NCBI GenBank assembly: GCA_023404955.1
Contig: JAEXZY010000099.1
Location: forward strand, 89,099 to 153,098
DNA from: Actinomycetes bacterium
GTDB lineage: Bacteria > Actinomycetota > Actinomycetes > Mycobacteriales > Mycobacteriaceae
Length of the DNA: 64,000 nt
Direction of reading: 5' to 3'
Shown: positions 24,685-34,326 of the stretch, piece after piece
Layout of the letters: the number at the start of each line of letters is the position of its first letter
Numbering within the stretch: the first letter of the stretch is position 1
Made by a program: the position numbers and the translations under genes
The notes under the pieces: model-generated
The model's database searches: none
Seen by the model: only the letters and a program-made list of their open reading frames with translations
Told to the model about the DNA's origin: nothing

Positions 24685-25103
24685 TGAAGTTCGCAGAGCC
24701 GGGCGACGTCACCAGCCGGTTCGAAGGGAATTTTCCTTCGGACCGGCTGGGATGGGTCGACATTCGTTTAACGGATGTCGAGAACGCCTTGATGGGCGTC
24801 GTTCCGGAGCTGCGGAAAACACTGGAGGATATTCAGGACCGGGCCGACGCTCGTGGGGACAGCGGATACCTTGACCGTGTCAGGACCCTGGTGTGCGACA
24901 AGGTGTTGCAGTTGTACCGCAACCCTTCCGGGGTGTATCAGCGGTCCGTGACCGTCGATGATGTGGTGGATTCCTGGTCGGTCGCTCGAGCATCCTCCAC
25001 AGCGACTATCTCGTTCAGTACGGAAGAGCTGGACTCGGTGCAGTTCTACGACGGGGTCACCCGGTCAGTTCGTTTGGTTGCCTACCCGGAGTATCCGTGC
25101 TGA
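24684..25103 (+). CDS. Head-tail adaptor
   Basis: 139 residues. Pattern FAEPGDVTSRFEG ... DIRLTDVENALMGVVPELRK, then VCDKVLQLYRNPSGVYQRSV fits the Gp6/Gp15-type helical adaptor that binds the portal (HK97 gp6 family). Assigned by pattern and place. Confidence 0.8.
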   Translation: MKFAEPGDVTSRFEGNFPSDRLGWVDIRLTDVENALMGVVPELRKTLEDIQDRADARGDSGYLDRVRTLVCDKVLQLYRNPSGVYQRSVTVDDVVDSWSVARASSTATISFSTEELDSVQFYDGVTRSVRLVAYPEYPC

Positions 25104-25486
25104 ACATTCCCGGTGAGTTCGGTCGACAGACGGTCGGGTTTGTCACCGCCACCGAATCCGGCTCACCCGGCTATCTCGGGGTGCGGGAGAAAACGTTCAC
25201 GACAGTCGCGCAGTCAGGGGTGCGATTCCGACCTCTGCGGACGGATGAACTCGACAAGCAGACCGACGTGTCCACGGAGATGTGGAAACTCACCGCCCCT
25301 GTATCCGTGGCCGCTCTCGCGGCGAAGTCAACAGGTGAAATCGTCTACGACGGAACCGATTCCCCCACCTTCGATGAGGAGGACGACTCCAACGTCTTCA
25401 CCATCGATGGCTTCATTCAGCCGAAACCCGGCATGTACGGGGGAGTGCACCACATCACCATCATGTGCGGGCGGAAGGCTGGCTGA
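25097..25486 (+). CDS. Head closure / connector protein
   Basis: 129 residues, beta-rich, overlapping the adaptor by 7 bp. Position corresponds to the stopper (head closure) component. No diagnostic motif; call from order of genes. Confidence 0.72.
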   Translation: MLNIPGEFGRQTVGFVTATESGSPGYLGVREKTFTTVAQSGVRFRPLRTDELDKQTDVSTEMWKLTAPVSVAALAAKSTGEIVYDGTDSPTFDEEDDSNVFTIDGFIQPKPGMYGGVHHITIMCGRKAG

Positions 25487-25827
25487 TGGGCGCCCTGGAC
25501 CGGTTCGGCATCTCCGACGCCGACATCATGCGAGCTATTGCCCAGTCCGCTGAGGTCGACTCGGGGGTGAATGACTTCATGGAGAACCAGGTCGTCCCCT
25601 ACGGGCGGTCTATCTCCCCGGTGGATGAGGGCCGGTATGTGGCGTCATGGCGGGTGCAAAAGAAGGCCAAGGGCGGCCAAGGTGTTGTCGGGCCGGCGGA
25701 CTTCAAAGCGCATTGGATTGAGTTCGGCACCGGCGAACCCGGCCCCACCAACGCCCAAGCGGTAGTGCAGAAAACGTGTGAGCACTTCGGTGGGGACCTC
25801 ACTGAGGGTTTCAGCGTCGATGGCTGA
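25486..25827 (+). CDS. HK97 gp10-like connector protein
   Basis: 113 residues, TGATG start. VVPYGRSISPVDEGRYVASW ... HWIEFGTGEPGPTNAQ carries the YA-x-x-IEFGT pattern of HK97 gp10-type tail-completion proteins. Joins head and tail. Confidence 0.8.
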   Translation: MGALDRFGISDADIMRAIAQSAEVDSGVNDFMENQVVPYGRSISPVDEGRYVASWRVQKKAKGGQGVVGPADFKAHWIEFGTGEPGPTNAQAVVQKTCEHFGGDLTEGFSVDG

Positions 25828-26236
25828 CCTGTACGACCAAGATGCGCCCGACGTGGAGGACTTCATCCAGTCGTGGATGCAGCCCGTCATGCGGTCATCG
25901 GTAGAACGAAAATCCGACGACCCGTTGCCGTTCTGCTTAGTCGCTCGAATCTCCGGGGCAGACGACCCCGACTGCGGAACCGACGACCCGGTAGTTCAAC
26001 TGGACTTCTTCGGCAAAGGTCCGCAGGCTGCGGCGAAAGCTGCACGGGACGGGCATCGTCGTATGACCCTTTTGGCCCGTCGCAGCGATGACGTGACCCT
26101 CTCTGACGGATCAATCGCCAACGCGGACTTCGTCGAAACAATTCTTAAACCGTTCCGCATGGAATACGCCGACTCCAAAATCGTGCGTTACGTGGCCCGC
26201 TATCGAGTGGGCCTCTCTTACGTCGCCGTCTCCTGA
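25820..26236 (+). CDS. Tail terminator
   Basis: 138 residues, overlapping the preceding gene by 8 bp. Alpha/beta pattern with PVVQLDFFGKGPQAAAKAAR and a C-terminal strand pair (VRYVARYRVGLSYVAV), as in tail terminator proteins that cap the tail tube. Contains one of only two GATC sites seen in the 18.3-41.4 kb backbone. Confidence 0.77.
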   Translation: MADLYDQDAPDVEDFIQSWMQPVMRSSVERKSDDPLPFCLVARISGADDPDCGTDDPVVQLDFFGKGPQAAAKAARDGHRRMTLLARRSDDVTLSDGSIANADFVETILKPFRMEYADSKIVRYVARYRVGLSYVAVS

Positions 26237-26324
26237 CGGTGCGCGGCACCAGCCGCACCTCCAGCCCACTTCCCTCGCCGGATGCCTTCCGGTTAAACCC
26301 TTTCACGGAAAAGGAGCACTAACT

Positions 26325-27125
26325 ATGGTGCAACCGCTTACCGGCACAACGTTCTCGGCTGGTGGCTTCAACGATGTCGACAACCGATTCCAGGGCGGGC
26401 ACCGCACCGGACTGGTTGCGGCGCTGTTCCGCGACGCCCGCGGCGCCGACACCGACATCTCCCCGCACAACCCCAACGGCACTGTCCGCTGGTCCCCGCT
26501 GGCCCAGGACGGGCAGCTGCGCGACGACCTGTTCGCGTTCGTCCGCAACGCCGACAAGTACTGGGTTCCCAACCCGGACCCGAACGAAGGCTGGCATCTT
26601 GTCGGCGCGTTCGCCGAGGGCGACGGCCCCACCACCTCGCCGTCGATTGACATCGACGACCAGATGATTGAGCAGTCGAACCGACCGTTCGAAACGGAAA
26701 TCACCAAAGAGGACGAGCCGTTCAAGTTCACCGCGTTGGAGACGGCGAAACCCTCCATGCGGCGGCTGCGGAACAACCTCCCCCTGGTGGATGCCAACGG
26801 CGACCTGCTCGTGGAATCGCCGGGCGACCCCGACGCCGGCTGGTCGCAGAAGCTCGAGACGGGCGGCCCGGACCGGCAGTGGCTGCTCATCTCTGCCCGT
26901 AAGCGCGGCGGCGGCTACTTCTACGAAATCGAAGGTTACGACTGCGCGACGCTCACTGACATCGGTGAGTCGAAGCGCGGAAAGAAGGGCACCGCAGCCG
27001 AACTCACCTACAAGCCCACCCCGTCGGGGTTTTTCATGGCTGTGGTGGACGGCGAGTACGTGCCCATCATCAAGCACACCTGGGTCGGCGGTTCGGCCTG
27101 GGACCTGCTGGCCGACGGCTCGTAA
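26325..27125 (+). CDS. Major tail tube protein
   Basis: 266 residues; AAAAGGAGCAC site before the ATG. Pattern GLVAALFRDARGADTDISP, KEDEPFKFTALETAKPSMRR and KRGGGYFYEIEGYDCATL matches mycobacteriophage major tail proteins. The C-terminal VAVVDGEYVPII-type strand may belong to a small extra domain. Confidence 0.88.
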   Translation: MVQPLTGTTFSAGGFNDVDNRFQGGHRTGLVAALFRDARGADTDISPHNPNGTVRWSPLAQDGQLRDDLFAFVRNADKYWVPNPDPNEGWHLVGAFAEGDGPTTSPSIDIDDQMIEQSNRPFETEITKEDEPFKFTALETAKPSMRRLRNNLPLVDANGDLLVESPGDPDAGWSQKLETGGPDRQWLLISARKRGGGYFYEIEGYDCATLTDIGESKRGKKGTAAELTYKPTPSGFFMAVVDGEYVPIIKHTWVGGSAWDLLADGS

Positions 27126-27131
27126 ATAGAC

Positions 27132-27171
27132 CTCACGGGGTGTACGCCGGGCTGGACGTGCACCCCGTGAG
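27132..27171 (+). terminator. Perfect 11-bp stem-loop after the major tail gene
   Basis: CTCACGGGGTG (27132-27142) pairs with CACCCCGTGAG (27161-27171), 18-nt loop. No T-run follows, so it is more likely an attenuator, RNA-stability element or processing site that raises tail tube mRNA over downstream genes than a full terminator. Confidence 0.5.
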
Positions 27172-27207
27172 CCTATCCAGCCCCTCCAGCCCACCGAAAG
27201 GAAAGTC

Positions 27208-27756
27208 GTGTCCGACATCGATGATGACGTCAAGTCCCGCCATGTGGTGAACGCCGCCGACGCGAGGGAGCAAGCCTCCGAGGGGGCGTACAGCTTCCTG
27301 AGGTCGGAGTTCCGCTCCACGAAACCCACCCCCCAGCATCCAGAGGGGGAGGTGTTCGAAATCCCCCACAAGGACTTGTTCGACAACGACCAGCAGGAAC
27401 GCTGGGACGACCTGCAAGACGACATGCACAACTACGAGCGCGACCCCGATGTTCTGGCGCCCAACGGAACCCTCATCGCCAAAGGGCAGTTGGTGTACCC
27501 GCACCGGTGGGCGAAGAACACCGACAAAGGCAAAAAGGGTGAGCGCGTGAAGCCGTCGTGGCCGGAACGCCTCGCCATCGTCCTGTGGGGTGAAGACGGA
27601 GCGCAGCGCGCCAAGGCGGGCGGCATCAACTTCAACGAAATCGAAGTGGTGTGGGGCAAGCAGCGCCTCGAGATGGAAAAGCGGCTCAGCGACGACTCGA
27701 AAAGTTCTGCTGGCGGTAGCGGTGTGGCGGCAGCATCCAACGGAGATAGAAGTTGA
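27208..27756 (+). CDS. Tail assembly chaperone, short form
   Basis: 182 residues with GAAAGGAAAG site. FEIPHKDLFDNDQQERWDDL and PNGTLIAKGQLVYPHRW are typical of mycobacteriophage tail chaperone G-type proteins. The frame ends shortly after a slippery AAAA (27700-27703), and the other frame continues open to 28090. Confidence 0.88.
   Translation: MSDIDDDVKSRHVVNAADAREQASEGAYSFLRSEFRSTKPTPQHPEGEVFEIPHKDLFDNDQQERWDDLQDDMHNYERDPDVLAPNGTLIAKGQLVYPHRWAKNTDKGKKGERVKPSWPERLAIVLWGEDGAQRAKAGGINFNEIEVVWGKQRLEMEKRLSDDSKSSAGGSGVAAASNGDRS
27700..27703 (+). other. Putative +1 frameshift site (A-AAA)
   Basis: Frame 0 reads TCG-AAA-AGT; slipping one base forward lets the same lysine tRNA sit on AAA at 27701-27703 and continue GTT-CTG. 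This joins the short chaperone (frame of 27208) to the open frame ending at 28090. A -2 shift would give the same frame. Confidence 0.6.
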
Positions 27757-28090
27757 CCTAGCCGACCGCGGCCACGATGTCATGGATTGGCATAGGGGTC
27801 GCATGTCGTCGAGAAGACTGTTGGTTCTTCTGCGGCACGCCCCCGAAATCGGGCCATACAAGACGGCTTTGCGCGACGGGGACTGGCCGGAGTTCACGAA
27901 GATTCTCGCCGAATTGCATAAAGAGACCGCCATGAATCGGGCGGCGAAGTATGCGGGCGGGAAGCACGAATATCAGCCCACCGTGTTCCTGTCGCCGGTG
28001 GAGCGCAGGGAAGTGGCCGAAGAGGCCGCGGAGCAAGAGGAATTCACCGAAGAGGCTCGGGAGAGCTTGTTCAGTGACCTGTTCGGATAG
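27701..28090 (+). CDS. Frameshift-encoded C-terminal extension of the tail chaperone
   Basis: The extension reads VLLAVAVWRQHPTEIEVDLA, then DVMDWHRGRMSSRRLLVLL, the conserved T-part of mycobacteriophage chaperones. There is no start codon or ribosome binding site of its own in a sensible place, so it is made as a G-T fusion (about 294 residues). Needed with the short form for tape-measure assembly. Confidence 0.85.
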   Translation, partial: KVLLAVAVWRQHPTEIEVDLADRGHDVMDWHRGRMSSRRLLVLLRHAPEIGPYKTALRDGDWPEFTKILAELHKETAMNRAAKYAGGKHEYQPTVFLSPVERREVAEEAAEQEEFTEEARESLFSDLFG

Positions 28091-28102
28091 AGGAGGTGGG
28101 CT

Positions 28103-31100
28103 GTGGGTCTCGGTATCCCGGTTAAGGCGCAGCCCGACCTCCGGTCCTTCAAGCAGGTCGGGGACCAGGTTGAGAAGATTTTCGCCGACGTTGGTCGGTC
28201 GGCGAGTGGGTCCTTCTCAAAGGAGTTCTCTAAGGCTGCGAGTGAGGCACGTTCGGCGTCGAATAAGTTCGCCAACGCCTACGATTCGGTGGCTGATGCG
28301 CAGAGCAGGGCGAAATCCACCGAGGCGCAGCTTCAGCAGACCCGGCAGAAGTCCGAAGACCTCGCTAAGAAGCTGTCGAAAGCCGAGGAGCGGTTAGCGG
28401 AGGCCCGTAAGGGCGACGACACCAAAGCCATTTCCGCTGCGGAAAAGGAATTGGAGCGGGTTCGTGACCAGGCTGCCCGGACGAACACGCAAATCATCCG
28501 TACCTCGGAGGCGTTGGGGCGGAACAAGCGCGATGAGGCCCGCCAAACCCGCGAAGCCGCCGCCGCCTACCGGGAATACGCACAGGCCCAAGCGCGCCTC
28601 TCCCAAACCCCGCTGAAGGCCCCCAGTTTCGCCTCCAACAACATCCTTTCGGGTGCGCTGAGCCAATCCAGCGGGATGGTGGGGCAGTTCTCCATGCTCG
28701 GCGGGGGAGCGGGTAGAGCCTTTGTTGGGGGAGCGGTCGCCGCCATCGTGGCCGGGTCCCTCGTTCAGGCGGGAGCGAAAGCCGCCGGCCTGGTGGTTGA
28801 GGGCTTCAAGTCCGTCATGGACACCGGCATCGACTTCTCCAGAACGGTCAACAACTTTCAGGGCGTCACCCAATCCTCTGCGACGCAGACGCAACAAATG
28901 GCCGCTGCCGCTCGAGCACTCGGCGCCGACACCACCATGGCCGGGGTGTCCGCATCGGACGCTGCCTCCGCAATGACTGAGTTGGCGAAAGCTGGATTCA
29001 GCGTCAATGACGCTATCGGTTCGGCGCGGGGCACCATGCAGTTGGCGACCGCCGCGCAGATTGACGCGGCACAGGCCGCGGAAATCCAGGCGAACGCCAT
29101 CAACGCGTTCGGGCTGAACGCCGACAGCGCCTCGCACATCGCTGACGTGCTCGCAAACGCCGCCGTGGGGTCATCCGCTGACATTCCCGATTTGGCTCTG
29201 GCACTGCAGCAGGTGGGCGGTATCTCCAAGGGCTTCGGGGAGAACATCGAAGACACCGTTGCCGCACTGGGGATGTTCGCCAACGCCGGCATCAAGGGCT
29301 CCGATGCTGGCACCCTGCTCAAAACCACGATGCAGTCGATTACCGACCAGGGGAACCCGGCGCAGAACGCTATCAAGGCGATGAACCTGCAGCTGTACGA
29401 CTTCGACACTCACGAGTTCGTGGGGTTCCGGGAGTTGTTCCGGCAGTTGGACGAAGCGAAGAAGCGGATGACGCCGGAGGCGTTCCAAGCCAACGCGAAC
29501 GTCCTGTTCGGGTCGGACGCGATGCGCGCCGCCGTCCTAGGGAACGTTCAATCGTTCGACACGATGCTGAACGTCATCAACCGCACCGGCACTGCCAGCA
29601 ACATGGCTCAAGCTCAGATGCAGGGCTGGCCCGGAATCGTTGAGGGTGTCGCCAATTCGGCTGAGGCGTTGAAGCTGTCGTTCTACGACATGTTCAACAC
29701 CCCCGCCGGCCAGGACGTGGGCAAGAAACTTGTCGACGGTATGAGCGGCCTGGTTGACTGGGTGAACACCCACAAGCCGGAAATCCTGCAGTTCTTCGGC
29801 GATGTGGTCAACGCTGCCGCCCTGATGGCGGAAGGCATCGCCCTGCAAACAGGCTTCACAGCGAAAGCGTTCGCGGTGATGCTCGAGCAGGTCGGAACCG
29901 GCGCGAAAATCATCGGAGACGGACTCCAGAAGCTCTCCGGTCCGCTGCAACACATCCCGGACGTCCTCCTCGGCCCCCAAGCCCTGGCCGTGAAGAAGTT
30001 CGGGCAGGACGGCGGCGCCGCCCTCTCAGAGTTCGGGGAAGCATCCAAGCGGGGCGCCGACACCCTGAATGGGTTGAGTGGTGTCGCATCTGAGTTCGCC
30101 ACCGGCACCATGCCGCGGTTCAACAGCCAGCTCCAAGGCTCCATCGGAGAGATGGCGCTGGCCGAGTCCAGAAACCGCGTCTACGCAGACTCTTTCAAGG
30201 AAATCTCCAACGCGGTCCAGCTCACCCCGGACGGCAAAGCGATTGTCATCAAGGAAAACACCCCCGAGATTATCGAGAAGCTGAAGCAGCTCGGTTTCGC
30301 GGTGCAGTCCCTCCCGAACGGCACCATGACGGTGACGGTGGAGTACCGGGACCCCTCCGGCAAGGTGGTGGACCCCAACCAGTTGGGTGTGTCGCAGCGG
30401 CAGCGGGACGACCGGGATAACCGCCCCCACAACTGGGGACTGACGCCTTCCACTGCCCCGTCGGCGACGGGTACGGATAACACGATGCCCTCCCCGGGCG
30501 GGTCGGGCAGTGAGCCGAAGCCGTTCTTCGATGAATCGTTGTGGAAGGTCGCCGCTCCTGGCGGGTTTGTTGGCCGCCCGGTGGGTCCGGTGGACCCAGC
30601 GAAGGTGTTCGACGCCCAATCCGCGGAGATGAATGCCCGCGACAACTACGAGCAGGCCCGCCTCCGCGTGTTGGAGCTGGAAGCCAAAGGCAATGCGTCG
30701 CAGTCGGAGTTGGTGTCGGCACGGAACCAGGTTCAGGAGTCTGAGCGGTCGTGGCAGAAGGCGCAGCGGGAACTGATTGACGCCCAAAAGGGCATCGTCG
30801 ATAAGGCGTCGAAGCAGACCCAGTCGTTGGCTGACGGTTTGGGTGATATCGGCGCCGCCCTCGACAACGACTTGGGCATCTCCAAAGGTCTTCCGGGGTT
30901 GGCGGACAACCTTGTTCGGTTCATCGCCTCCCTCGCTGCGGCACCCCTACTGGGGCGGTTGTCAGCCATCTCCAAAGCGGCGGGTGATGAAGGCTCCGGC
31001 ATCATTGGCATCGCCGCCTCGACGGGGGCTTTGGGTCCGTCGTTCATGCCAGGCGCGGCGACTGCTCCAGGTGTTTCCGACTCGGCAGCTTTGCCCGGAG

Positions 31101-32596
31101 TCGCCTCCGCCGGAGGCTCATACGGCCTACCGGCCGGCACCGACACGGGTGGTTACGGAAGCAGCGGACCAGTGTTTCCCGATTGGGTGCACCAGCTCGA
31201 GCAGGCGTTCGGAGTCAAGGCCAGCACTTATTCCGGGCATCAGGAGACCAACCGTCAAGAGGCTGGCTACGCACCGAATCCGAACCACGAAAACCGCGGC
31301 ATCGACTGGAGCGGTTCACCTGAAGCCATGCAACGGTTCGCCGACTACCTCAAGACCGTTCCCGGTATGGAACAGGTGATTTGGAACGGCGGCGGCATGG
31401 GCACCGGTGACACGGTGGAGATTGCCGGCGGCCGTCCGCAGCCCGGCTATTTCGCCGGCGACTTGGCTGGACACGGGAACCACGTTCATACGCGGCAAAG
31501 CTCGCCAATTCCTCTGCCTGGTGGCGTGGCGGGCGGTGACGGCGCCTACGCCCCTACCGGGGTCACTGCGTCCCCCTTCTCGTCTTCTGGCTCCGCAACT
31601 CCGGTGTTTGTGGTGAACATGCCCGGAGGTGGATTCTCGGGCCTCACAGGCGCCCCTACGGGTTCTCCCGCGTCAGGGCGCGGCTCCGGTCCTGCGCCTG
31701 GTCCAGGTGCGGGGGTGAATCTTTGGGATTCTGTTGCAGCGGCCGAGTCGAGTGGCAACTGGTCAAACAATGACACCGGAAACAACGGTCACTTTGGCGG
31801 CCTCCAGTTCTCGCCTGAAACGTGGAAGGACTACGGCGGGGTCGACCTTACCGGCCTGACGAACCCTGCCGACGCTACTCGCGAGCAGCAGATTGAAATT
31901 GCGAACCGGACGGCCTTCAACGGCTACAACGGCAGGGCGCCGCAGGGTCTCAGCGCGTGGCAGGCCATCACCGACGGCAACGTTCCGGGGGTCACCACGG
32001 GAACGCCGGCAAGCGCCTTTGGCACGGGCGCTACAGGGTTGCCCCCACTTCCCCCTGTCGGCAGTGTCGGTGCGGGGGAGAGCGCCCCTCTCGGCGCGGG
32101 CACAGGCATGGCCTACCCGTCCAACTCGGCCGGGGGCGGTCTCGGTGTCGGCGGTATGGCGATGGACGCCGCGATGATGGGTGCGGGGGCGTTGAACGCT
32201 ATCGCGCCTGGTGCTGGAGCTGCCGCGCAGATTGGTATTCAGGTGGCGAATCGGGCCATCAAGTACGCCGGCCAGGTCGCGGGCATCGGCGTCTCCGGGC
32301 TGTTCGAAACGCTGTCCGTGGGGGATAACCCCATGGGGTCTATCGGCAATTCGTGGTTCGGGAAGATTGCTGGCGGTTTGGCGGGGGCGCGTCCCGCTCT
32401 GCCGAATATGGCTGGGAAGGCGCCCACCCCGGAGAATCCGCAAGGCGGTCCGCAGGGCGCCGCGGACGCTGCCGGGCAGAAGGCCGGGAACACGGCGAAC
32501 ATCACCATCAACAATCAGGGCGCCACCCCTGACCAGAACGGTAAGGATGTCGCCGCGCACACGGCGGCGATGTGGGCTCCGGCGGGACGCCAGTGA
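28103..32596 (+). CDS. Tape measure protein with two cell-wall domains
   Basis: 1497 residues, GTG start after GAGGTGGG. Residues about 45-175 are coiled coil; about 205-240 hydrophobic (GGAVAAIVAGSLVQAGAKAA); a TMP core follows (GADTTMAGVSASDAASAMTE ...). Residues about 1023-1129 resemble an M15-type zinc peptidase fold (HENRGIDWSG, then GHGNHVHTR). Residues about 1204-1295 are an Rpf/lysozyme-like domain (WDSVAAAESSGNW, GGLQFSPETWKDYGG). A hydrophobic Gly/Ala stretch near 1350 could contact the membrane. Length sets tail length; the domains probably open peptidoglycan during injection. Confidence 0.93.
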   Translation: MGLGIPVKAQPDLRSFKQVGDQVEKIFADVGRSASGSFSKEFSKAASEARSASNKFANAYDSVADAQSRAKSTEAQLQQTRQKSEDLAKKLSKAEERLAEARKGDDTKAISAAEKELERVRDQAARTNTQIIRTSEALGRNKRDEARQTREAAAAYREYAQAQARLSQTPLKAPSFASNNILSGALSQSSGMVGQFSMLGGGAGRAFVGGAVAAIVAGSLVQAGAKAAGLVVEGFKSVMDTGIDFSRTVNNFQGVTQSSATQTQQMAAAARALGADTTMAGVSASDAASAMTELAKAGFSVNDAIGSARGTMQLATAAQIDAAQAAEIQANAINAFGLNADSASHIADVLANAAVGSSADIPDLALALQQVGGISKGFGENIEDTVAALGMFANAGIKGSDAGTLLKTTMQSITDQGNPAQNAIKAMNLQLYDFDTHEFVGFRELFRQLDEAKKRMTPEAFQANANVLFGSDAMRAAVLGNVQSFDTMLNVINRTGTASNMAQAQMQGWPGIVEGVANSAEALKLSFYDMFNTPAGQDVGKKLVDGMSGLVDWVNTHKPEILQFFGDVVNAAALMAEGIALQTGFTAKAFAVMLEQVGTGAKIIGDGLQKLSGPLQHIPDVLLGPQALAVKKFGQDGGAALSEFGEASKRGADTLNGLSGVASEFATGTMPRFNSQLQGSIGEMALAESRNRVYADSFKEISNAVQLTPDGKAIVIKENTPEIIEKLKQLGFAVQSLPNGTMTVTVEYRDPSGKVVDPNQLGVSQRQRDDRDNRPHNWGLTPSTAPSATGTDNTMPSPGGSGSEPKPFFDESLWKVAAPGGFVGRPVGPVDPAKVFDAQSAEMNARDNYEQARLRVLELEAKGNASQSELVSARNQVQESERSWQKAQRELIDAQKGIVDKASKQTQSLADGLGDIGAALDNDLGISKGLPGLADNLVRFIASLAAAPLLGRLSAISKAAGDEGSGIIGIAASTGALGPSFMPGAATAPGVSDSAALPGVASAGGSYGLPAGTDTGGYGSSGPVFPDWVHQLEQAFGVKASTYSGHQETNRQEAGYAPNPNHENRGIDWSGSPEAMQRFADYLKTVPGMEQVIWNGGGMGTGDTVEIAGGRPQPGYFAGDLAGHGNHVHTRQSSPIPLPGGVAGGDGAYAPTGVTASPFSSSGSATPVFVVNMPGGGFSGLTGAPTGSPASGRGSGPAPGPGAGVNLWDSVAAAESSGNWSNNDTGNNGHFGGLQFSPETWKDYGGVDLTGLTNPADATREQQIEIANRTAFNGYNGRAPQGLSAWQAITDGNVPGVTTGTPASAFGTGATGLPPLPPVGSVGAGESAPLGAGTGMAYPSNSAGGGLGVGGMAMDAAMMGAGALNAIAPGAGAAAQIGIQVANRAIKYAGQVAGIGVSGLFETLSVGDNPMGSIGNSWFGKIAGGLAGARPALPNMAGKAPTPENPQGGPQGAADAAGQKAGNTANITINNQGATPDQNGKDVAAHTAAMWAPAGRQ

Positions 32597-34326
32597 CCGC
32601 GATTACCCGATACCCATCGTCGGGAATTACCCCGCACGGTGCCTACTACATGCTCAAAGGGCTGCACCCGATGGTGTGGCTCACCTCCTGGGATGGCACC
32701 ACCACCATCGAGTTCATGGGCGGGCAATCCCTACCCAACCGGTTCGAGGCCCCTGAGTGTATTCAGTTGGGGGAAGCGCCTAAAGGGTTGATTGCGTCGT
32801 GGAAGACGATTGACCAGCAGGGCGCATCCGAGGATGGTGTGACGTTCATCGACGCCGCGAATGAACCCCTCGAAATCGATTTGCCTGTGCGGTGTGTGGC
32901 CCGCGATGGGATTCAGCTCCGCAAGGTTGTCCGCGATATGTGGGGTGCGCTGGACACCATCAAAACGTCTACGTTGCATTGGTGGACACCAGAATTGGGG
33001 TACTGGTACACCCCGGTCCGGTTGTGGAAGCCGCCTGCTGAGGGTCATTCGGTGGGTGGGCAGCGCCGCTCCTACAAAACCACTCTCCGTCTGCGGGGGG
33101 ATTTGGGGTTTTGGAAGGGCCTGCCGGATGTTGATGAGTTCCGCTTCGCCTACGACCAAGCCTCCGACGCTTTCGACACCGACTACTCGACAGGCCTAGG
33201 ACCGCATTGGCCGGTGTGGTACACGGGCCGCGGCGGCGGCTATGTGTTCGCGTCAAGAGGTCAAGCAAGGTGGCGGGACGACCCGAATAAGCGGTTCCGC
33301 ACCGAAGGGAAAACCCTCGTCGCCGGCCCCTACTCGGATGACGATTTCGACGGCACGGAAACCGACTACCAAGTCGTGGAAGTCGATTTGGGTTCCATGC
33401 TGGAGTTCGGTGCCGCCGTGGATGTGTGGGGCCGCATGGGTCGTAACTCCGATGGGTCGTGGAACGGTTACGGGACGCGGCTGAGGATGGCGGGGGCTTC
33501 GGTGAAGTTCTCCGCGTTCAACAACTACACCGAAACCACCATCAAAGGCTGGATAGCCACCCCACCTCTTCCGAAGACCACCGTTCGGGTGGAGTTCGGC
33601 GACCCCGACGCGAACAACGGTGCCGGCGACCCCCGAGTCCTGAAAGTACGTAGAGGACTCATCGGTGACGGCCTGACCCTGTTGACGGCGAAAGACGAAG
33701 CCGGAGTCGCCCAACTGGGTGCATCGTTCCGCGGTGTCGGGTGGGGCTCCTACGCCTCCGGTGCCCTCATCACCCAGGGCACACCGTCCACGATTACGGG
33801 GTTCCGGGGTGGGGACGCTGATTCCACCACCCAGACGGGACACCTGTACCGCACCAACGCGGGAACGATTCGGGCGTTCGACTCCTACACCCTGTACGGG
33901 CCGGGAATCTTCGAGATAGCGGCAGGGCCTGGCTCGAGCGACATGGTGAAGATTGGGCCCCTGCTCCCGAACCAAAGGGTGAGGGTGAATGCCGATGGGC
34001 GTAAGCAGTTCATCGAGGACTTCACGAAGGTCCCTGCGACTGCGGCCCAACTGCTGGAGTACCGGGACTGGTTGAAAGACCTGGAGTCCTACGCGCCCGT
34101 GGGGAACATCGGTCCCACTGTGCAATCCAATGCTTCGATTCATGGCGTTGTCCCACCCCAAGGGAACATGCACCGCCTGGTCTCGGGGAGATTCACCCGC
34201 CCCATCCCGGAAAAGCCGGCTGGCGCTGACCCGCAAACCGTAGCTGTCGCGGTCTCCATCTCAGGCGGCAACAGCGACTCGCGAATCATAAGTTCGCTTA
34301 CGCCTTTGCGACGTTACCCCCAGTAA
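32593..34326 (+). CDS. Distal tail (Dit-like) minor tail protein
   Basis: 577 residues, GTGA overlap with the tape measure. Pattern GAYYMLKGLHPMVWLTSWDG and LPVRCVARDGIQLRKVVRDM, then VRLWKPPAEGHSVGGQRRSY, as in the first minor tail protein after the tape measure of mycobacteriophages. Base-plate hub. Confidence 0.86.
   Translation: MTAITRYPSSGITPHGAYYMLKGLHPMVWLTSWDGTTTIEFMGGQSLPNRFEAPECIQLGEAPKGLIASWKTIDQQGASEDGVTFIDAANEPLEIDLPVRCVARDGIQLRKVVRDMWGALDTIKTSTLHWWTPELGYWYTPVRLWKPPAEGHSVGGQRRSYKTTLRLRGDLGFWKGLPDVDEFRFAYDQASDAFDTDYSTGLGPHWPVWYTGRGGGYVFASRGQARWRDDPNKRFRTEGKTLVAGPYSDDDFDGTETDYQVVEVDLGSMLEFGAAVDVWGRMGRNSDGSWNGYGTRLRMAGASVKFSAFNNYTETTIKGWIATPPLPKTTVRVEFGDPDANNGAGDPRVLKVRRGLIGDGLTLLTAKDEAGVAQLGASFRGVGWGSYASGALITQGTPSTITGFRGGDADSTTQTGHLYRTNAGTIRAFDSYTLYGPGIFEIAAGPGSSDMVKIGPLLPNQRVRVNADGRKQFIEDFTKVPATAAQLLEYRDWLKDLESYAPVGNIGPTVQSNASIHGVVPPQGNMHRLVSGRFTRPIPEKPAGADPQTVAVAVSISGGNSDSRIISSLTPLRRYPQ

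Noticed and set aside
33253..34236. 327-codon reverse ORF
   Set aside because: Antisense to the Dit-like gene; no recognisable domain.
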